Assembly (NCBI RefSeq): GCF_034927245.1
Contig: NZ_JAYFQK010000008.1
Location: 1 to 64,000 of the forward strand
Direction: 5' to 3'
Length of the DNA: 64,000 bases
DNA from: Desulfitobacterium_A sp034927245
GTDB lineage: Bacteria > Bacillota > Desulfitobacteriia > Desulfitobacteriales > Desulfitobacteriaceae
Shown in pieces: positions 60,210-64,000 of this stretch. The translations under genes were made by a program, and so were the position numbers. The notes beneath the pieces were generated by a model that was not told the origin of the DNA, did no database searches, and saw only the letters and a list, made by a program, of their open reading frames with translations. The number at the start of each line of letters is the position of its first letter. Position 1 is the stretch's first letter.

Positions 60210-61931
60210 ATGGCACTTCATCAGGAACGCAAACGTCTCGGTGAAATTCTTGTCGCCGGCGGCGTTATCACAGTTGATCAGCTTCAAGAAGCCTTAAGGT
60301 TACAAAAAACACTGGGTTTGCGTCTCGGCGAGACGCTGATTCAGCAAAATGTTGTGACGGAAGATGATATTTTGCGCACGATGCAGAGCCAATTAAAGCT
60401 TCCGGCTATAGATTTGAATCGACTCGTTATACCGGATTCGGTTCTGAAAATGCTTCCCGAAAATGTGGTGCGCAAGTATAATGTCCTTCCCGTAGAAATT
60501 CAGAACGGGCAATTGATGGTCGCTACGAGTGACCCCACAGATTACTTTGCAATGGATGATCTTCGTTTGGCAGCGGGGATGATGGTAAAATCCTGTCTTG
60601 CGAAAAAAGGAGATATTCTTAAGGCTATTGATCGCATGTATGGACGCAGTGAAGCGGAGCAAGCCGCTCGGGAATATGCAAAACAGCTTGGGGTTGCACC
60701 TGTAGCAGCTGCATCCCAAGGTGCCGCGGCAACTGCCCTGTCTTATGGAGGAGATTCCAGTGACGGGGAAGCTACACCCATCATCAAATTTTTAAATACA
60801 ATCATTGAAAATGCGGTCAATAATCTCGCCAGTGATATTCATATTGAACCCATGGAAGAGGAGCTGCGCGTTCGTTTCCGCATTGATGGTGTCTTGCGTG
60901 AGATTATGCGTACGCATATCAATATGGCTGGACCCGTCATTAGCCGTGTAAAAATAATGGCAGACTTAAATATTGCCGAACGGCGTTTACCGCAAGATGG
61001 ACGGATTTCGTATCTCGTAGGGAATAAACCGATCGACCTTCGTGTTTCGACAATACCGACGATGTATGGGGAAAAAGTCGTTCTGCGTATTTTAGACAAA
61101 GCAAGCGTTGTTCTTGGCGAGGAAGCATTAGGCCTTCAAGGAAAAGACATAGAGATGTTCGAAAATTTTATCCATAAGCCGTACGGGATTGTGTTAGTTA
61201 CGGGACCGACCGGGAGTGGGAAAACCACGACTCTCTATACGATGCTGAATATCTTAAATACGCCGGAAAAAAATATTGTGACTCTGGAAGATCCGGTCGA
61301 GTATAATTTTCAAGGAATCAACCAAATGCAGGTCAATCCGAAAGCCGGACTGACATTTGCCTCAGGTCTTCGTTCCATACTCCGCCAGGACCCGGATATT
61401 ATTATGGTCGGGGAAATGCGTGACAGCGAGACAACGGAGATTGCGGTTCGCTCCGCGCTGACCGGACACCTTGTTCTGTCCACGATTCATACCAATGATG
61501 CGGCAAGTGCAATTACGCGTTTAGTTGATATGGAAATTGAACCTTTTTTACTTTCAGCTTCTTTACTGGGAATCATTTCTCAGCGGCTTGTACGAAGAAT
61601 TTGTCCGCAATGCGGTACCGAATATCCTGCTGAAGTCAAAGACTATGCTTTATTGGGAGTGGATCCGGGTTCTTCATTGGTTTTAAAAAGAGGCAAGGGA
61701 TGTTCTTACTGTCATCACAGCGGCTATAAGGGCAGAATTGCGATATTCGAGATCATGCCGATAACCGCGGGTCACCGCCAATTGATCGATAATAATGCTT
61801 CTGTCGATGAACTTCGCAAATATGCGATCAGCCAGGGAATGACAACATTAAAGGATGCGGCTGCCGAACTGGTTCGACAGGGGATTACGACGATCGATGA
61901 ACTTCTGCGCGTCACCTTTGTTAATGACTAG
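60210..61931 (+). CDS. pilB: PilB/GspE, pilus assembly ATPase
   Basis: A 573-aa type IV pilus extension ATPase. The N-terminal T2SE-N domain (about residues 1-150) is followed by the ATPase: Walker A GPTGSGKTT (332-340), Asp box, Walker B DPDIIMVGEMRD (394-405), His box LSTIHTNDAASAI. The zinc site is C465, C468, C498 and C501. ATG 60210 follows AAAGGAGG by nine bases; the TTG at 60186 lies before the site. Confidence 0.93.
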   Translation: MALHQERKRLGEILVAGGVITVDQLQEALRLQKTLGLRLGETLIQQNVVTEDDILRTMQSQLKLPAIDLNRLVIPDSVLKMLPENVVRKYNVLPVEIQNGQLMVATSDPTDYFAMDDLRLAAGMMVKSCLAKKGDILKAIDRMYGRSEAEQAAREYAKQLGVAPVAAASQGAAATALSYGGDSSDGEATPIIKFLNTIIENAVNNLASDIHIEPMEEELRVRFRIDGVLREIMRTHINMAGPVISRVKIMADLNIAERRLPQDGRISYLVGNKPIDLRVSTIPTMYGEKVVLRILDKASVVLGEEALGLQGKDIEMFENFIHKPYGIVLVTGPTGSGKTTTLYTMLNILNTPEKNIVTLEDPVEYNFQGINQMQVNPKAGLTFASGLRSILRQDPDIIMVGEMRDSETTEIAVRSALTGHLVLSTIHTNDAASAITRLVDMEIEPFLLSASLLGIISQRLVRRICPQCGTEYPAEVKDYALLGVDPGSSLVLKRGKGCSYCHHSGYKGRIAIFEIMPITAGHRQLIDNNASVDELRKYAISQGMTTLKDAAAELVRQGITTIDELLRVTFVND

Positions 61932-61973
61932 ATCATTCTTTGTGTTAGCCCCGGCAAAGGAAGTGGTTTATAG

Positions 61974-63179
61974 ATGCAGTTTAAGTATAAAATCATTGAT
62001 GAAAATATGGCCGTAGTCGAAGGAGCGATGGAAGCCGTTGACCTTGATACCGCAAAACAAAATATGGTTGAAAATCATTGGCAGGTGATTTCGTTAAGGG
62101 AAGTTCCCAGTATTGATTCGGTAATCAACCGGAAATTTGAAGGAAAAGTAAAATATGAAACAGTGTCATCCTTTTGCAGTCAACTCGCCATGATGATCCG
62201 TTCCGGTGCGAACTTAGTCAGAGGATTGGATATCCTCAAAGCTCAGGTTGAAGATAAACGGCTTAAATCAGTCTTAAAGATAATTTTTGAGGGAGTCAGC
62301 AGAGGTAATTCCTTATCGCAGTCAATGCGGGATTGTAAAGGGGCACTGCCTGATCTTCTCGTCAATTTGGTGGCCGTGGGTGAAGAGAGCGGCAGCTTGG
62401 ATACGGTGCTTACCAGCATGGCAGAATATTATGAGCGCGAAAACTTTATCCGCAAGAAAATCTCAAGTGTTGCAGTATACCCGGTAATATTAACGCTCGT
62501 ACTTATCGGTCTCATTATTCTCTTTATCAATGTTATCCTGCCGTCAATAGCGGATTTAATGACGCAAACGGGGCAAAGTTTGCCCCTGGTTACCCAGATT
62601 CTTATCAATTCTGCGATGTTTCTCAAAACGAATGCCTTTTATCTTTTGCTCGGCTTTGTGGCGGCACTCTTTGCCTACAAGCGTATTTCGCTTATTCCTC
62701 GAGTTCGTTACTTTATTGATGATGTTAAACTCCATATCCCCGTTCTGGGTAAAAATATTCACAATATCATCATTGCGCGCTTTGCGCGAACCTTGGCTCT
62801 TTTTCTTCATTCCTCTATTCCCATCGTCACGATTTTAAATTCCATGGAAACGATTATGGGCAATAAAGTCCCAAGTCAGGCCTTGGCACGAATTAAGGAA
62901 AAAGTAATGCAGGGAGATACACTCACTTCGGCCTTTGGTGAAGAACAATTTTTTGATCCTCTAGTCATCCAAATGATGTCAATTGGTGAGGAAACAGGTC
63001 GGCTAGAGGAATTGATGGGAGAAATCGCGAATCATTACGACAGAAGTGTTGAAATCGGGATTGCCAGAATGACAGCTTTGATCGAGCCTATCTTTACAGT
63101 GGTCATCGGAGTTTTTGCGGGTATTATGATTATATCGATTGCTCTGCCTATCATGAATATGTCAAGTGCAATCCAATAG
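61974..63179 (+). CDS. pilC: PilC/GspF, inner membrane pilus platform protein
   Basis: A 401-aa protein with two GspF domains. FCSQLAMMIRSGANLVRGLDIL and FARTLALFLHSSIPIVTILN start the domains, each followed by membrane helices, and ALIEPIFTVVIGVFAGIMIISIALPI is at the end. It anchors the pilus motor. No pilT retraction gene lies between pilB and pilC, in contrast to many clostridial clusters. Confidence 0.92.
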   Translation: MQFKYKIIDENMAVVEGAMEAVDLDTAKQNMVENHWQVISLREVPSIDSVINRKFEGKVKYETVSSFCSQLAMMIRSGANLVRGLDILKAQVEDKRLKSVLKIIFEGVSRGNSLSQSMRDCKGALPDLLVNLVAVGEESGSLDTVLTSMAEYYERENFIRKKISSVAVYPVILTLVLIGLIILFINVILPSIADLMTQTGQSLPLVTQILINSAMFLKTNAFYLLLGFVAALFAYKRISLIPRVRYFIDDVKLHIPVLGKNIHNIIIARFARTLALFLHSSIPIVTILNSMETIMGNKVPSQALARIKEKVMQGDTLTSAFGEEQFFDPLVIQMMSIGEETGRLEELMGEIANHYDRSVEIGIARMTALIEPIFTVVIGVFAGIMIISIALPIMNMSSAIQ

Positions 63180-63181
63180 GA

Positions 63182-63718
63182 ATGATGCAGATGAAACGCG
63201 CAAGTGCGGGATTTACACTTATTGAACTGATGATTGTGATATCAGTCATTGGTATATTAGCGGCAGTGACTGTTCCTCATTATCAATCTTTGAAGGACTA
63301 CTACCAACTGGAGACGGCATCAAGCAATGTTTTGCTTCGGCTCAGACAGGCGAAACAAATGGCGATGGATGAACGAAAAAATATTGGGGTTGCCTTAACT
63401 GCGAGTGATATTCAGCTTATGAATGTGACCGTGGAAAAAGATGAGATGGGGAAGTCACGCCCAACAGGAATGCAGGAAATCACCCCCTCGGATAGGTATA
63501 TCTATGATTCCGGAATTATCTTTGTTCCTGATTCAAGTCAAAACCTTTTTCTGATGGATTCGGGACAGTATCTTATTTACTTTGACTATCGCGGATTTTT
63601 GCAAACCAATCCTTCAGGATCTTCGGGTGTGATTGCTCTCAAAAGTACCCGGTCCTCACAGCAGGTAGGGGTTGAACTTGAGGCGGGTACGGGCAAGATG
63701 GAGATTTCATGGCCATAA
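63182..63718 (+). CDS. GspH/FimT-like minor prepilin
   Basis: A 178-aa prepilin with a short leader MMQMKRASAG cut before FTLIELMIVISVIGILAAVTVP. The region after it (LLRLRQAKQMAMDERKNIGVAL) resembles GspH/FimT pseudopilins. Three Met codons near the start are possible; the first is given. It follows pilC by two bases. Confidence 0.82.
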   Translation: MMQMKRASAGFTLIELMIVISVIGILAAVTVPHYQSLKDYYQLETASSNVLLRLRQAKQMAMDERKNIGVALTASDIQLMNVTVEKDEMGKSRPTGMQEITPSDRYIYDSGIIFVPDSSQNLFLMDSGQYLIYFDYRGFLQTNPSGSSGVIALKSTRSSQQVGVELEAGTGKMEISWP

Positions 63719-63741
63719 GGAATACACTTGAGGTGATAACA

Positions 63742-64000
63742 GTGCAACATCGTGATCAGGGAATGACACTTATTGAGGTTGTGGTCGCGATTACGATATT
63801 TTTAATTGGGGTTGGGTTCATTGCCCAAAGCAATTCTGTGGCCATGCATTTTAACGCCCGCCAGGAAATTCGTCAGCAAATGATTTTTTATGCCGCAGGT
63901 CAATTGGAAGCAGCAATTGAAAAGGAAGAAGGTTTGACAGAGCCTGAGCCGCCTTTTAATAATTTTGCAACGACAATTATAAAGAGACCTACCGATGAAG
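63742..64000 (+). CDS. PilV-like minor prepilin (3' partial)
   Basis: The frame is open to the window end (86 codons seen). GTG 63742 follows GAGGTGA by five bases; an in-frame ATG at 63709 lies inside the previous gene. The leader VQHRDQG is cut before MTLIEVVVAITIFLIGVGFIAQSN, a class III signal with Glu5, as in PilV/PilI-type minor pilins. Confidence 0.75.
   Translation, partial: MQHRDQGMTLIEVVVAITIFLIGVGFIAQSNSVAMHFNARQEIRQQMIFYAAGQLEAAIEKEEGLTEPEPPFNNFATTIIKRPTDE

Overview
The window reads as chromosome of a low-to-mid GC, spore-forming, sulfur-reducing Firmicute, most likely of the Desulfosporosinus/Desulfitobacterium lineage. The reasons are a dsrKJOP-dsrC cluster with a triheme DsrJ, a small acid-soluble spore protein, a SpoIID/LytB-domain protein, three T-box leaders, strong AGGAGG ribosome binding sites and frequent TTG/GTG starts. 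The genus is an inference from gene content. No rRNA, tRNA, CRISPR array, prophage or transposase was seen.

Layout. 1-7.5 kb: the tail of a dissimilatory sulfite reduction operon (dsrK partial, dsrJ, dsrO, dsrP, then dsrC), followed by a YeiH-type membrane transporter, a LysR regulator and a nitrilase-superfamily enzyme. 7.5-12.1 kb: an ABC-F ATPase (minus strand), an acyl-CoA synthetase, a spore DNA-binding protein (minus), a candidate small RNA (minus) and a DUF3842 protein. 12.1-22.5 kb: yebC-ruvC-ruvA-ruvB-spoIID-like-queA-tgt-yajC-HD-secDF, covering recombination, queuosine synthesis and Sec translocation. 22.5-27 kb: ilvB-ilvN, a 29-residue Trp/Phe/Gly mini-protein, a small membrane protein, and a cation-efflux (CDF) gene behind a NiCo-riboswitch-like leader. 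27-36.9 kb: recJ-apt-relA-dtd-MBL hydrolase-hemZ, an EAL-HDOD signalling protein and a DNA-deoxyinosine glycosylase. 36.9-41.2 kb: a T-box-controlled hisS-aspS operon, csoR with its own promoter and operator, and trxA. 41.2-48.2 kb: a nested repeat, rarA (minus), the iscR-iscS-iscU-mnmA operon, a PRC-barrel/zinc-ribbon/YtxH-like trio and an AI-2E family protein. 48.2-59.4 kb: T-box-alaS-ireB-AKR-ruvX-DUF1292-VanW-mltG, a T-box-controlled orphan trpB (minus) and a U32/TrhP-like gene. 59.4-64 kb: the start of a type IV pilus operon (pilin, pilB, pilC, two further prepilins, the last cut by the window edge).

Most genes are ordinary core genes in a conserved clostridial order. The regulatory and repeat layer is more unusual. 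It includes two dispersed repeat families, one of whose copies carries a nested inverted-repeat insertion; a hisS-aspS T-box with overlapping Asp/His specifier codons; a metal-riboswitch-like attenuator in front of a CDF exporter; a tiny Trp-rich ORF with a near-perfect ribosome binding site; and an orphan trpB with its own Trp T-box inserted into the alaS-mltG-trhP neighbourhood. All calls come from reading the sequence; no database search was run.
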